A stretch of 64,000 nucleotides of DNA from an uncultured Oscillospiraceae bacterium (GTDB taxonomy: Bacteria > Bacillota > Clostridia > Oscillospirales > Oscillospiraceae), in assembly GCA_934597585.1 (NCBI GenBank), contig CAKTSA010000002.1, positions 46,874 to 110,873 of the forward strand, read 5' to 3'. Positions 53,347-61,706 of this stretch are shown here, piece after piece. The translations under genes and the position numbers were made by a program. Each line of letters begins with the position of its first letter. Position 1 is the stretch's first letter. The notes beneath the pieces are model-generated. The model was not told where the DNA came from, did not search any database, and was given only the letters and a program-made list of their open reading frames with translations.

Positions 53347-53829
53347 TTATACGATCACGTCCGCTGTTTTGGCCCGGAGGAGGGTCAGCAGGGCGGTGGG
53401 GTTTACCTGCACCTGGTGGCCGATCTTGCCGGCGGAGACGGCGATCAGCTCCAAATCGTTCACCGTCTCGTGGAACACGGTGGGGAACTGCTTCTTCATG
53501 CCCACGGGGGAGCAGCCGCCGTGGACGTAGCCGGTGAGGGGCAGCAGGTCCTGCTGAGGCAGCATGGCGATGGACTTCTCCCCCACCGCCCTGGCGGCCT
53601 TTTTCAGGTCGAGATTCTCCGCTACAGGGATATCGAATACGTAGTATGCCCCGCTGGCGCCCTTTGTTACCAGGGTCTTGAACACACCGGCGGCGTCCAG
53701 CCCCACCTCCGCCGCCACCGACACGCCGTCGATGGGGCCGTTGGGGTCGTAGGAAAAGGCGGTATAGGGGATCTTTTTCTGGTCCAGCGTCCGCATGACG
53801 TTGGTTTTTTCTTCCTTGTTCTTTGCCAT
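53347..53829 (-). CDS. ybaK: YbaK/EbsC-family Cys-tRNA(Pro) deacylase
   Basis: The 160-residue trans-editing protein has the YbaK features IDGVSVAAEVGLDAAGVFKTLV (containing the usual K-T-L motif), SIAMLPQQDLLPLTGYVHGGCSPVGMKK and the terminal PTALLTLLRAKTADVI. It hydrolyses Cys-tRNA(Pro) or related mischarged tRNA in the cytoplasm. It is the last gene of the leftward uvrB-EamA-traX-ybaK group; the gap from traX is 19 nt. Confidence 0.93.
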   Translation of the reverse strand: MAKNKEEKTNVMRTLDQKKIPYTAFSYDPNGPIDGVSVAAEVGLDAAGVFKTLVTKGASGAYYVFDIPVAENLDLKKAARAVGEKSIAMLPQQDLLPLTGYVHGGCSPVGMKKQFPTVFHETVNDLELIAVSAGKIGHQVQVNPTALLTLLRAKTADVIV

Positions 53830-53848
53830 AGGGACAGCCTCCTTATAT

Positions 53849-54556
53849 TTATCGGTAAATGGAAATCAATGACAGAATGAGAATATGGACGGGGTAAAAG
53901 GCGTAGAAGCCGTACTGCACCGCTTTGTTGGAGAAGCCCCGCTGGCCGTTATAGAGCCAGATGGGGATCAGGGCCACCAGGGACCACAGCTCGATGCTGA
54001 TATAGCCGCCCATGACGGCCAGGGAGAAGAAGGCGAGGCCGAAGGCCTGGGCGGTCATTTTGCTGGGCGCTCCGCTGGGGGCGCGGTGGACGGCGTAGAA
54101 CATGACCACCAGCAGCATGCCCCAGCCGCCGTAGTCGGTATTGCCGATCTCCAGCAGAAGGTAGGCGGCCGCCATGGCCCCACCTGTCAGCAGGAAAGCC
54201 CATACGGTGCGCTTTTGCAGCGCCCGGCCCATCAGCCAGCACACCAGCGCGCCCAGGAGCAGCGTCCACAGGACGTTCTGGTCATAGGGATTCCACACCC
54301 CGCCGCCGGTCATCAGGTTGAAGGGGATCTCGGAAATAAGGGCAAACGCCAGCAGGCGGAGGGCGTATTTCTTCCGGTCATGGGTGTACACGCAGCCCTC
54401 GGCGATGAGAAAGCAGAAGATGGGGAAGGCCACCCGGCCCACGCACCGCAGCCACAGGACGCCGGGGAACAGCGTGTAACCCATGTGGTCGATGAACATG
54501 GTGCAGATGGCGATGAGCTTCAGGTGGAAGCCGTTGAGGACTTGGATTCTTTGCAT
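53849..54556 (-). CDS. TraX-family membrane protein
   Basis: The 235-residue polytopic protein has about seven to eight TM segments and the TraX features LKLIAICTMFIDHMG, RVAFPIFCFLIAEGCVYTHDRKKY and SEIPFNLM. TraX was first described as the F-pilin N-acetylase of conjugative plasmids, but chromosomal homologues are common in Firmicutes and belong to an acyltransferase-like superfamily with unknown substrates. There is no other conjugation gene here. Its start overlaps the EamA gene by 37 nt. Confidence 0.9.
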   Translation of the reverse strand: MQRIQVLNGFHLKLIAICTMFIDHMGYTLFPGVLWLRCVGRVAFPIFCFLIAEGCVYTHDRKKYALRLLAFALISEIPFNLMTGGGVWNPYDQNVLWTLLLGALVCWLMGRALQKRTVWAFLLTGGAMAAAYLLLEIGNTDYGGWGMLLVVMFYAVHRAPSGAPSKMTAQAFGLAFFSLAVMGGYISIELWSLVALIPIWLYNGQRGFSNKAVQYGFYAFYPVHILILSLISIYR

Positions 54557-55428
54557 GTGTCGTCTCCTTTCGCCAGCAGGATCACGCAGCCGAACACGCA
54601 GCTGACGCCCAGGATCGTCCAGATGGTCAGTGCCTCATGGAATACGAGAATGCCCACCAGTGTCTCCACCACCGGCTCGATGTTGGTGATGATGGAGGCC
54701 TTGCCGCTCTCTACGCCCTCAAGGCCCCGGGTGTAGAAGATATAGGGCAGCACGGTGGCCACGATGACCACGCCCAGCACGCCCACGATGCCCTTGGGCT
54801 GCTGGAACACGGCGGGCAAGGCGGAGAAATCGGCAAAGAACACGGAGCCCAGACCCGCCACCAGAAAGGTCCAGTAGATCATGGTATAGCTCTCGTAATG
54901 GGCCAGGCCGTAGTGGGCAAAGACGGTGTAGCTGGCGTAGCACATGCCGGAGGCCACGCCCAGGGCGATGCCGGTCCAGGAGGCGGTCATCTCGCCGCCC
55001 AGCATACCGCTGACCATAACGCAGCCCAGCAGGGACACCACCAGGGCGATGATCTTCCGGCGGGTCAGGGGTGTTTTCCACAGCACGGCGCTGATGAGCA
55101 CCACAAAGGACGGCGCCAGATACAGCAGCACCGCCGCCACGGACAGGGAACACATGGTCTGGCACTGGAAGTACACCAGACTCAGCAGCAGAATGCTGAT
55201 GAGGCCGGAGCACAGGAAGATGGGCAGGTGCTTCAGCTTGATGCGGAATACCTGCCGGTGGAACAGGGCGAACACCACCGTCAGCACCAGCAGGGTGCCG
55301 AAGTTGCGGATGAACACCCGGTTGCCCAGGGGCACGCCCACCTCGGTCAGCAGACGGTTGGAAAACCCGATGAAGCCCCAGCACACGGCGCTGAGGATCA
55401 CGTAGATATAGGAGAGGTATTTTTTCAT
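54520..55428 (-). CDS. EamA/DMT-family transporter
   Basis: The 302-residue protein has ten predicted TM helices in two EamA repeats; SAVCWGFIGFSNRLL marks the first and GVASGMCYASYTVFAHYGL the second. It is a metabolite or drug exporter of unknown substrate. It begins 2 nt after the uvrB stop and overlaps traX, so the group looks cotranscribed. It is not closely similar to the EamA protein at 31469-32356. Confidence 0.9.
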   Translation of the reverse strand: MKKYLSYIYVILSAVCWGFIGFSNRLLTEVGVPLGNRVFIRNFGTLLVLTVVFALFHRQVFRIKLKHLPIFLCSGLISILLLSLVYFQCQTMCSLSVAAVLLYLAPSFVVLISAVLWKTPLTRRKIIALVVSLLGCVMVSGMLGGEMTASWTGIALGVASGMCYASYTVFAHYGLAHYESYTMIYWTFLVAGLGSVFFADFSALPAVFQQPKGIVGVLGVVIVATVLPYIFYTRGLEGVESGKASIITNIEPVVETLVGILVFHEALTIWTILGVSCVFGCVILLAKGDDTCKESKSSTAST

Positions 55429-55430
55429 GT

Positions 55431-57395
55431 CTATTTTTCTTTTCGCAGTTGGATGATCTGGTCGCGCAGCAGGGCGGCGTATTCGAATTCCAGCATTTTG
55501 CTGGCGGCCTTCATTTCCTTTTCCAGGCGGGCGATGGTCTCGGCCCGCTCCCGGTCGGAGAGCTTCTTCTTGGAGAGCTGGGACGCTTCCTCGGCGCTGT
55601 GGCTGATCTCCACCATCTCCCGCACGCTCTTGCGGATGGTGCGGGGCGTGATGCCGTGAGCCTTGTTGAAGTCGTCCTGCAGCTTGCGGCGGCGCTCCGT
55701 CTCGTCCATGGCGGAGCGCATGGAGGGCGTCACGGTGTCGGCGTAGAGGATCACCAGGCCCTCGGCGTTGCGGGCGGCGCGGCCGATGGTCTGGATGAGG
55801 CTGGTCTCGCTGCGGAGGAAGCCCTCCTTGTCGGCGTCCAGGATCGCCACCAAGCTGACCTCCGGCAGGTCCAGGCCCTCTCGCAGCAGGTTGATGCCCA
55901 CCAGCACGTCGAACTCGCCCAATCGCAGGTCGCGGATGATCTCCATCCGCTCCAGGGCCGCCACGTCGGAGTGCATGTACCGCACCCGGATGCCGTTCTG
56001 GCGGAAGTGGGCGGTCAGGTCCTCCGCCATCCGCTTGGTAAGGGTGGTCACCAGCACACGCTCGTTCCGCTCCGCCCGGGCGCGGATCTCGGCGGACAGG
56101 TCGTCGATCTGGCCCAGCACGGGGCGCAGCTCGATGCGGGGGTCTAACAGTCCCGTGGGGCGGATCACCTGCTCCACCACCTGATCGGCGTGCTGCCGCT
56201 CGTACTCGCCGGGGGTGGCGGACACGTAGATGGCCTGGTGGAACCGCTCCTCGAACTCCTCGAATTTCAGGGGGCGGTTATCGAAGGCGCAGGGCAGGCG
56301 GAAGCCGTAGCGCACCAGGCTCTCCTTGCGGGCCCGGTCGCCGTTGTACATGGCCCGCACCTGGGGCAGCGTCACATGGCTCTCGTCCACGAACAGCAGG
56401 AAATCGTCGGGGAAGAAGTCCAGCAGCGTCATGGGCGGCGACCCGGCGGGCCGCTGGGAGATGATGCGGGAGTAGTTCTCAATGCCGGAGCAGTAGCCCA
56501 ACTCGGTCATCATCTCCATGTCGTATTCCGTCCGCTGGCGCAGACGCTGGGCCTCCACCAGCATGTTGTTTTCCTCGAAGAATTGCAGCCGCTCCGCCAG
56601 CTCCTTCTTGATCTGGGCCATGGCGGCGTCCATCTTGTCCTTGGGGGTCACGTAGTGGCTGGCGGGATAGATGGCCACGTGGTTCAGGGCCTTCATGGCA
56701 GCGCCGGTGACGGGGTGAAACTCGGTGATGCGGTCGATCTCGTCGCCGAAGAACTCCACACGGATGGCCCGGTCCTTATAGTAGGCGGGGTACAGCTCCA
56801 CCGTGTCGCCCCGGACACGGAACACGTTGCGCTGGAAGGCCACGTCGTTGCGCTCATACCGGTCCTCCACCAGGCGGCGCAGCAGCTCGTCCCGGTCCAT
56901 GGTCATGCCGGTGCGCAGGGAGATCATCATGCGGGCGAAGTCGTCCGGCTCGCCCAGGCCGTAGATGCAGCTGACGGAGGACACCACGATCACGTCCCGC
57001 CGCTCCAGCAGGGCGCAGGTGGCGGAAAGCCGCAGGCGGTCGATCTCCTCGTTGGTGGAGGCGTCCTTCTCAATATAGGTGTCGGTGTGGGGGATATAGG
57101 CCTCCGGCTGGTAGTAGTCGTAGTAGGAGACGAAATATTCCACGGCGTTTTCCGGGAAGAACTCCCGGAACTCCTCGCACAGCTGGGCGGCCAGGGTCTT
57201 GTTGTGGGCCAGCACCAGGGTGGGGCGCTGGACCTGCTCGATGACCTTGGCCATGGTGTAGGTCTTGCCGGAGCCGGTGACGCCCTTGAGCACCTGCTCC
57301 CGCAGGCCCAGGTTCACGCCCTGGGCCAGCTTTTCGATGGCCTGGGGCTGGTCGCCGGCGGGGGAATATTCGGAATGGACTTTGAATTGAGGCAT
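55431..57395 (-). CDS. uvrB: Excinuclease ABC subunit B
   Basis: The 654-residue DNA-damage verification helicase has Walker [13 protein letters not shown] with K44, the damage-probing beta-hairpin starting [16 protein letters not shown] in the Walker B ([12 protein letters not shown]), the helicase motif QTIGRAARN, and a C-terminal UVR motif ([12 protein letters not shown]) that binds UvrC. The ATG at 57393-57395 follows AAAGGAGAT; a longer frame runs into R3 copy C. It opens a leftward group with EamA, traX and ybaK. Confidence 0.97.
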   Translation of the reverse strand: MPQFKVHSEYSPAGDQPQAIEKLAQGVNLGLREQVLKGVTGSGKTYTMAKVIEQVQRPTLVLAHNKTLAAQLCEEFREFFPENAVEYFVSYYDYYQPEAYIPHTDTYIEKDASTNEEIDRLRLSATCALLERRDVIVVSSVSCIYGLGEPDDFARMMISLRTGMTMDRDELLRRLVEDRYERNDVAFQRNVFRVRGDTVELYPAYYKDRAIRVEFFGDEIDRITEFHPVTGAAMKALNHVAIYPASHYVTPKDKMDAAMAQIKKELAERLQFFEENNMLVEAQRLRQRTEYDMEMMTELGYCSGIENYSRIISQRPAGSPPMTLLDFFPDDFLLFVDESHVTLPQVRAMYNGDRARKESLVRYGFRLPCAFDNRPLKFEEFEERFHQAIYVSATPGEYERQHADQVVEQVIRPTGLLDPRIELRPVLGQIDDLSAEIRARAERNERVLVTTLTKRMAEDLTAHFRQNGIRVRYMHSDVAALERMEIIRDLRLGEFDVLVGINLLREGLDLPEVSLVAILDADKEGFLRSETSLIQTIGRAARNAEGLVILYADTVTPSMRSAMDETERRRKLQDDFNKAHGITPRTIRKSVREMVEISHSAEEASQLSKKKLSDRERAETIARLEKEMKAASKMLEFEYAALLRDQIIQLRKEK

Positions 57396-57412
57396 AGGGG
57401 GATCTCCTTTGG

Positions 57413-57859
57413 CGTGTTTCGCGCTCCGGCGCGACCTACTTTTGTCAACAGTGACAAAAGTAGGCAAAAACACCGGAAGGAACCTCCGGTTCCTTCACCT
57501 CCCGGCGCGCTATATTCTGTGCGAACTTGTGACTGCGTACCACACGTTCACGAAAGGTATTCTTTTTCGTTTGGTCAAAAGGATCGTCTCTGCTCCTGCG
57601 CCGCTGCCGCTGATGCCTACGCCGAACAGCGCTTTCAGTTCTACCGTTGAGAACGTGAGCGGCAGCGGCGCAAAACGGAAGTCAATGCGTCATGCGCAAC
57701 GATAACCGCCGTGTTCTGCAAACGCGTGGTATGCGGCCGCAAATTTGTAAAGGGGCATAGCGTGCGCGGATTCTTAAACCGCAGGTTTAAGTGGCGTTTT
57801 TGGGTACTTTTGTCGCCATGGACAAAAGTACCTCGTCCCCGAGGGGACGAAATCCCCCA
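57413..57859. repeat. R3 long palindrome, copy C (about 450 bp)
   Basis: The simplest complete copy. Left: CTACTTTTGTCAAC with AGTGACAAAAGTAGG, then CACCGGAAGGAACC/GGTTCC. Centre: the 14-bp inverted repeats at 57598-57611 and 57658-57671 around a 46-bp core. Right: CAAACGCGTGGTATGCGG, TTAAACCGCAGGTTTAA, TACTTTTGTCGCC with GACAAAAGTACC, and GTCCCCGAGGGGACG. Modules A and B of copy A are absent. No gene lies in 57396-57863. Confidence 0.75.
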
Positions 57860-57863
57860 AAAA

Positions 57864-58535
57864 TCAAACCAAATACCCACTTTGGTTCATGCTGACGAAG
57901 TCATTGTCCGCTACGATGATGTGGTCAAGTAATCGGATGTCCATGGTTTTCAGCGCGTCGCGGACCCAGAGGGTGACGGTGCGGTCACTTTCTGACGGCA
58001 GGGCCACGCCGCTGGGGTGGTTGTGGGCCAGCACCACGGCGCTGGCGCCGGAGAGCAGGGCGTTTTCCACCACCTGGCGCACGGAGAGGGCGGTACAGTC
58101 GGCGCTGCCCTGGGACAGCTTCTTGCAGCTGAGGAGCTTGCCCTTGGCGTCCATGCAGGCCTGGTACAGCATCTCCTGCCGCTCCTGGCCCAGCAGGTCC
58201 AGGAAGTAGCGGCCGCATTTGTCCACGCTGTTGAGGACCCGCTCCTTTCCGCCGGTGCGCATGGCCCGCTTCCGCACCTGGGGCAGCAGGGTCAGGAACA
58301 GGGCCGCGCCCTCGCCCATGCCGTCGATACGGGCCAGCTCCTCCAGCGGGGCGCTGAACACCCCCTGCAGGGAGCCGAACTTCTGCAGCAGGCGATGGGC
58401 GATCTCGTTGGTATCCTTGCGGGGGATGGCGTAGTACAGCAGCAGCTCCAGCACCTCGTGGTCGGCAAAGCCGTCCAGGCCGTGCTGGCGGAATTGCTCC
58501 TTTTTCCGGGCGCGGTGTCCGTCGTGCAGGCTCAT
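57864..58535 (-). CDS. radC: RadC-family JAMM-like protein
   Basis: The 223-residue protein has an N-terminal helix-hairpin-helix (LARIDGMGEGAALFL) and a C-terminal JAB/MPN domain with the metal motif HNHPSG at residues 171-176 and the downstream DHIIVADNDFVSM. Despite its name, a direct role in DNA repair is doubtful; related proteins are linked to mobile DNA and competence. I chose the ATG at 58533-58535 for its AAGGGGGA site. It has its own promoter and ends inside the edge of R3 copy C. Confidence 0.93.
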   Translation of the reverse strand: MSLHDGHRARKKEQFRQHGLDGFADHEVLELLLYYAIPRKDTNEIAHRLLQKFGSLQGVFSAPLEELARIDGMGEGAALFLTLLPQVRKRAMRTGGKERVLNSVDKCGRYFLDLLGQERQEMLYQACMDAKGKLLSCKKLSQGSADCTALSVRQVVENALLSGASAVVLAHNHPSGVALPSESDRTVTLWVRDALKTMDIRLLDHIIVADNDFVSMNQSGYLV

Positions 58536-58580
58536 GGCGCGTCCCCCTTCTCTGCCAAATGTGTTTTTTATCAACTATAT

Positions 58581-58609
58581 AGTATACCACACTCCTTTTT
58601 CCGACACAA
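58581..58609 (-). promoter_or_regulatory. Promoter of radC
   Basis: Read leftward: TTGTGT (58604-58609), a 17-bp spacer and TATACT (58581-58586). Confidence 0.72.
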
Positions 58610-58662
58610 GGCGTATTGATAAAACATTTTTTCGATGGCGATAAAAAAGATGCCCGCCGCTC

Positions 58663-58691
58663 TTGACAAGGCCTTTATTTTGACATACACT
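58663..58691 (+). promoter_or_regulatory. Promoter of the M-box / mgtE unit
   Basis: TTGACA (58663-58668), a 17-bp spacer and TACACT (58686-58691). The RNA starts about 25 nt before the M-box. Confidence 0.8.
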
Positions 58692-58723
58692 AGACTAAAC
58701 TATAAATAAGATGTATGTTCACC

Positions 58724-58878
58724 GGTAGGTAAGGCTACCGCGAGGGATATGGGCTGCTGCCGCGAAATGGTGGAGACACCATGAGATGGTTTGAGCAGGT
58801 ACTATCGAAACCAAGGTGGTATCTAACGTAGCTTCACCGCCCCGCGATGCTAAAGCTTGTAACGGTAGAGCCTGAGGC
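58724..58878 (+). ncRNA. M-box magnesium riboswitch (ykoK leader)
   Basis: The conserved blocks are present in order: GTAGGTAAGGCTACC, GGGATATGGGCTGCTGCCGCGAAA, GGTGGAGACACCATGAGATGG, and GATGCTAAAGCTTGT near the 3' end. M-box RNAs fold around several Mg2+ ions and stop expression when magnesium is plentiful. The downstream gene is mgtE, the typical target. Confidence 0.92.
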
Positions 58879-58901
58879 CGCCACAGCAGGATGGCCTCCC
58901 G

Positions 58902-58938
58902 CCACACCGCAGCGCCTGCCGCGCCGGGGTGTTTTTTT
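58902..58938 (+). terminator. Regulated terminator of the M-box
   Basis: A GC-rich hairpin with outer arms ACACC/GGTGT and an inner GCAG-CGC-CTGC is followed by T7. Just upstream, GAGGCC/GGCCTC (58875-58899) may form the competing helix. Confidence 0.7.
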
Positions 58939-58983
58939 ATTGCCCGCACAGGGCGGACGATCTGTGGAAAGGAGGAACGTGGC

Positions 58984-60369
58984 ATGATCGATCTGGAAAA
59001 CAGGATGGATGCATTGCAGGACGAGATCAAGGAGATGATCCGGGAGAAACGCTATGCTGACCTTCGTGACATGTTCCTGCCTATGGAGAGCGCGGATATC
59101 GCCCTGATATTGGAAGAGGCGGGCCCGGAGGTCATGCCCCTGCTGTACCGGCTGCTGCCCAAGGAGACGGCGGCGGAGGTATTCGTGGAGTTGGAGAGCG
59201 AGAGCCAGGAGATGCTCATCAACGGCTTTTCCAACACAGAGCTGAAGGAAGTGCTGGACGAGTTGTATCTGGACGACGCGGTGGACATCGTGGAGGAGAT
59301 GCCCGCCAGCGTGGTGATCCGCATTCTGGACAAGGCCACGCCGGAGATGCGCAAGTCCATCAATGAAATCCTGAAATATCCCGAGGACAGCGCCGGCTCC
59401 ATCATGAACATGGAGTTCCTGTCCCTGAAGAAGGACATGACGGTGGCGGACGCCTTCAAGCGCATCCGCCGCATCGGCGGCGAGCTGGAGACCATCAACA
59501 TCCTGTACGTCACCGACCCCACCCGGCGGCTGCTGGGCGTGCTGTCGGTCCGCGAGCTGCTGCTGGCGGACGAGGACGACCTGATCGAGAGCATCATGGA
59601 CCCCGACGTGGTGTGGGCCAAGACCACCGACGACAAGGAGGACGTAGCCCAGGCCCTGAGCAAGTACGACTTTCTGGCCATGCCCATCGTGGATCTAGAG
59701 AAGCGGCTGGTGGGTATCGTCACCGTTGACGACGCTATGGACGTCATCGAGGAGGAGACCACGGAGGACTTTGAGAAGATGGCGGCTATGCTGCCTTCGG
59801 ACAAGCCCTACCTCCGGGCGGGTGTGTTTGACACGTGGAAGGCCCGTATGCCGTGGCTGCTGATATTGATGCTGTCGGCCACCTTTACGGGAATGATCCT
59901 GAACCACTATGAAAACGCGCTGGCGGCCTGTCTGGTGCTGAACTCCTACATTCCCATGCTGTCGGGCACCGGCGGCAACTCCGGCACGCAGGCGTCGGTG
60001 GCGGTGATCCGTGCGCTGAGTCTGGGGGAGGTGGACTTTTCCGACGTGCTGGCGGTGCTGTGGAAGGAGATCCGGGTGGCCTTTTTGTGCGGCGCGGCGC
60101 TGGCGGCAGCCAACTTTGTGAAGATGCAGCTGGTGGACAGGGCGCTGCTGGGCAACAGCGAGGTGACGCTGCCGGTGTGTCTGGTGGTGTGCCTGACGGT
60201 GATGTTCGTGGTGGTCTTTGCCAAGTGCGTGGGCTGCTCCCTGCCGCTGCTGGCGGAGAAGATCGGCCTGGACCCAGCGGTGATGGCCAGTCCCTTCATC
60301 ACCACCATCGTGGACGCCACCAGCCTGCTGATCTATTTCGCGCTGGCGTCGGCGATCCTCGGCATATAG
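58984..60369 (+). CDS. mgtE: Magnesium transporter MgtE
   Basis: The 461-residue dimeric Mg2+ channel has an acidic, helical N-domain (residues 1-130), two CBS domains (about 135-260) that close the pore when Mg2+ is bound, a plug helix and five TM helices (from about 290), including NSYIPMLSGTGGNSGTQASV, which forms the pore. The ATG at 58984 follows AAAGGAGG; a longer in-frame reading runs through the riboswitch terminator and is unlikely. Expression is probably controlled by the M-box. Confidence 0.96.
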   Translation: MIDLENRMDALQDEIKEMIREKRYADLRDMFLPMESADIALILEEAGPEVMPLLYRLLPKETAAEVFVELESESQEMLINGFSNTELKEVLDELYLDDAVDIVEEMPASVVIRILDKATPEMRKSINEILKYPEDSAGSIMNMEFLSLKKDMTVADAFKRIRRIGGELETINILYVTDPTRRLLGVLSVRELLLADEDDLIESIMDPDVVWAKTTDDKEDVAQALSKYDFLAMPIVDLEKRLVGIVTVDDAMDVIEEETTEDFEKMAAMLPSDKPYLRAGVFDTWKARMPWLLILMLSATFTGMILNHYENALAACLVLNSYIPMLSGTGGNSGTQASVAVIRALSLGEVDFSDVLAVLWKEIRVAFLCGAALAAANFVKMQLVDRALLGNSEVTLPVCLVVCLTVMFVVVFAKCVGCSLPLLAEKIGLDPAVMASPFITTIVDATSLLIYFALASAILGI

Positions 60370-60386
60370 TATGGATTTGCTGGGCC

Positions 60387-60413
60387 GTAGGGGCCGATGC
60401 CCACATCGGCCCG
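60387..60413. repeat. R1 hairpin unit
   Basis: GTAGGGGCCGATG-CCCA-CATCGGCCC, identical over the core to the unit at 856-882 almost 60 kb away. It lies 18 nt after mgtE. Confidence 0.78.
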
Positions 60414-60439
60414 TGTGATGACGTATACGCTCCTTGTTG

Positions 60440-60560
60440 TGTCATTGCGAGGAGCACCCCAAGGGTACTTGCTTCGCGGCGCGAGCGACATGGCAATCCG
60501 TATCTCATTAAAACGGATTCCCACACCAGTGACATCGGTCACTGGTTCGGAATGACAGTG
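60440..60560. repeat. R4 repeat, copy 2
   Basis: TGTCATTGCGAGGAG, GACATGGCAATCCG, CGGATTCCCACACCAGTGAC and CGGAATGACAG in the same order as at 41852-41949, with about 20 extra bases near the left end. The outer 13-bp arms of copy 1 are absent. Confidence 0.75.
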
Positions 60561-60627
60561 TAATTGGCATCCGTCACAATTTCAAAAATTTTCAACTGCA
60601 TACTCCCGATTCTGGCGGACACACTAT

Positions 60628-60680
60628 GGTCAGGCAAATGGAAAGCCACGCTTTCCGTGCCTGACCTTATTTTTTATTTC
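60628..60680 (+). terminator. Strong hairpin with T-rich tail just upstream of the DUF1540 gene
   Basis: GGTCAGGCAAATGGAAAGC pairs with GCTTTCCGTGCCTGACC (60628-60666), followed by TTATTTTTTATTT. It could end the mgtE transcript or attenuate the DUF1540 gene, which starts 28 nt later. Confidence 0.7.
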
Positions 60681-60694
60681 GGGAGGAAACCACA

Positions 60695-60898
60695 ATGAGC
60701 AATTATGAGAAGTGCGGCTGCACCAACGACGGCTGCGAATGCACCCCCAACAGCGCCATCAACTGCACCGTGACCAGCTGCGCCCACCACTGCAAGGACG
60801 TGGACCGCTGCGGTCTGAACTCCATCCAGGTGGGTACCCATGAGACCAACCCCTCTATGGACCAGTGCACCGACTGCCAGAGCTTCCGCAAGATGTAA
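60695..60898 (+). CDS. DUF1540 cysteine-rich protein
   Basis: The 67-residue protein has nine cysteines, as in DUF1540: CGCTNDGCECTPN, AINCTVTSCAHHC, DRCGLNSIQVGTHE and QCTDCQSF. The pattern points to metal binding. Members are widespread in clostridia and their function is unknown; some reports of expression link them to sporulation or stress. GGGAGG precedes the ATG. It follows a strong hairpin and precedes the split TauE/SafE genes. Confidence 0.88.
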   Translation: MSNYEKCGCTNDGCECTPNSAINCTVTSCAHHCKDVDRCGLNSIQVGTHETNPSMDQCTDCQSFRKM

Positions 60899-60952
60899 CT
60901 GCGCAAAGGGCCGCCCTTCGGCGGCCTTACATAGGCGCGGAGGTGTGACAGG

Positions 60953-61306
60953 ATGGAGCAAAAGGGAAAGCTGCGGCTGGCGGGCGCGGCGGCGGGACTG
61001 GTGAACGGACTGTTCGGCGGTGGCGGCGGCATGGTGATGGCGCCGCTGCTGACGGGGTGGTGCGGACTGGAGCAGAAGCGGGCGCTGGCCACCTGCGTGG
61101 GGGTGATCCTGCCCCTCTGCGTGCTGTCGGCGGCCATTTACGTGGTGCGGGGCGGCTTTGACTGGCTGGCGGCGCTGCCGTATCTCATCGGCGGGGGCAT
61201 CGGCGGCGCGGTGGGCGGACTGCTGTTCCGGAAGGTGAGCAATACGGCGCTGCGGCGCGTTTTCGCCCTGTTCCTGCTGTACGGCGGCGTGAGGTATCTG
61301 CTGTGA
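60953..61306 (+). CDS. TauE/SafE (TSUP) half-transporter, first half
   Basis: The 117-residue protein has about four TM helices and the N-terminal repeat signature GLVNGLFGGGGGMVMAPLLTG. Complete TSUP transporters are about 250 residues and contain two such repeats; this gene has only one. Its stop TGA overlaps the GTG start of the next gene, which carries the second repeat. The two probably form a heterodimer that exports sulfite or a small organic acid. The start ATG follows GGAGGTG. Confidence 0.85.
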   Translation: MEQKGKLRLAGAAAGLVNGLFGGGGGMVMAPLLTGWCGLEQKRALATCVGVILPLCVLSAAIYVVRGGFDWLAALPYLIGGGIGGAVGGLLFRKVSNTALRRVFALFLLYGGVRYLL

Positions 61307-61668
61307 CAGCGTGGGTGCTGCCGCTGCTGGTGGGCGTGGGCACCGGCATTCTCTCCGCCTGGGGCGTGGGCGGCGGGACACTGCTGCTGCTGATCATGAC
61401 GCTGTTTCTGGGGGTGGAGCAGCGGACGGCCCAGGGCATCAATCTGCTGTACTTCCTGCCCACCGCCGGGGCGGGACTGCTGTTTCACCGGAAGGCGGGG
61501 CTGCTGGACAAGCAGGCGCTGCGGCAGGCCGTCCCCTGGGGGCTGGCGACGGCGGCGCTGGGGGCCTGGGCCGCCACCGTCGTGGACACGGAGCTGCTGC
61601 GCAGGCCCTTCGGCGTATATCTGCTGGTGGTGGGCGTGGTGACGCTGGTGAAAAAGCCGGACCGATAA
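61303..61668 (+). CDS. TauE/SafE (TSUP) half-transporter, second half
   Basis: The 121-residue protein starts with GTG (overlap GTGA with the upstream stop) and has about four TM helices. It has its own repeat signature GVGTGILSAWGVGGGTLLLLIMTLFLG and an end KKPDR. Together with the first half it makes one TSUP-sized unit of 238 residues. The two halves are in different frames but each has a full N-terminal motif, so this looks like a working two-subunit design rather than a recent frameshift. Confidence 0.83.
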   Translation: MTAWVLPLLVGVGTGILSAWGVGGGTLLLLIMTLFLGVEQRTAQGINLLYFLPTAGAGLLFHRKAGLLDKQALRQAVPWGLATAALGAWAATVVDTELLRRPFGVYLLVVGVVTLVKKPDR

Positions 61669-61670
61669 GC

Positions 61671-61706
61671 ATCCCCCGGCGGCCGCAGGCCGCCGGGGGT
61701 GTATTT
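61671..61706. terminator. Terminator between TSUP genes and the PLP enzyme gene
   Basis: A perfect 12-bp stem CCCCCGGCGGCC/GGCCGCCGGGGG (61673-61699) is followed rightward by TGTATTTTAT. The T run is modest. Confidence 0.75.

Noticed and set aside
53849-54556. TraX as evidence of a conjugative element
   Set aside because: No relaxase, coupling protein, integrase or att-like repeats are present; chromosomal TraX homologues are common in Firmicutes.
58891-58983. Longer N-terminus of mgtE
   Set aside because: It would be translated through the M-box terminator hairpin; the ATG at 58984 has a strong AAAGGAGG site.
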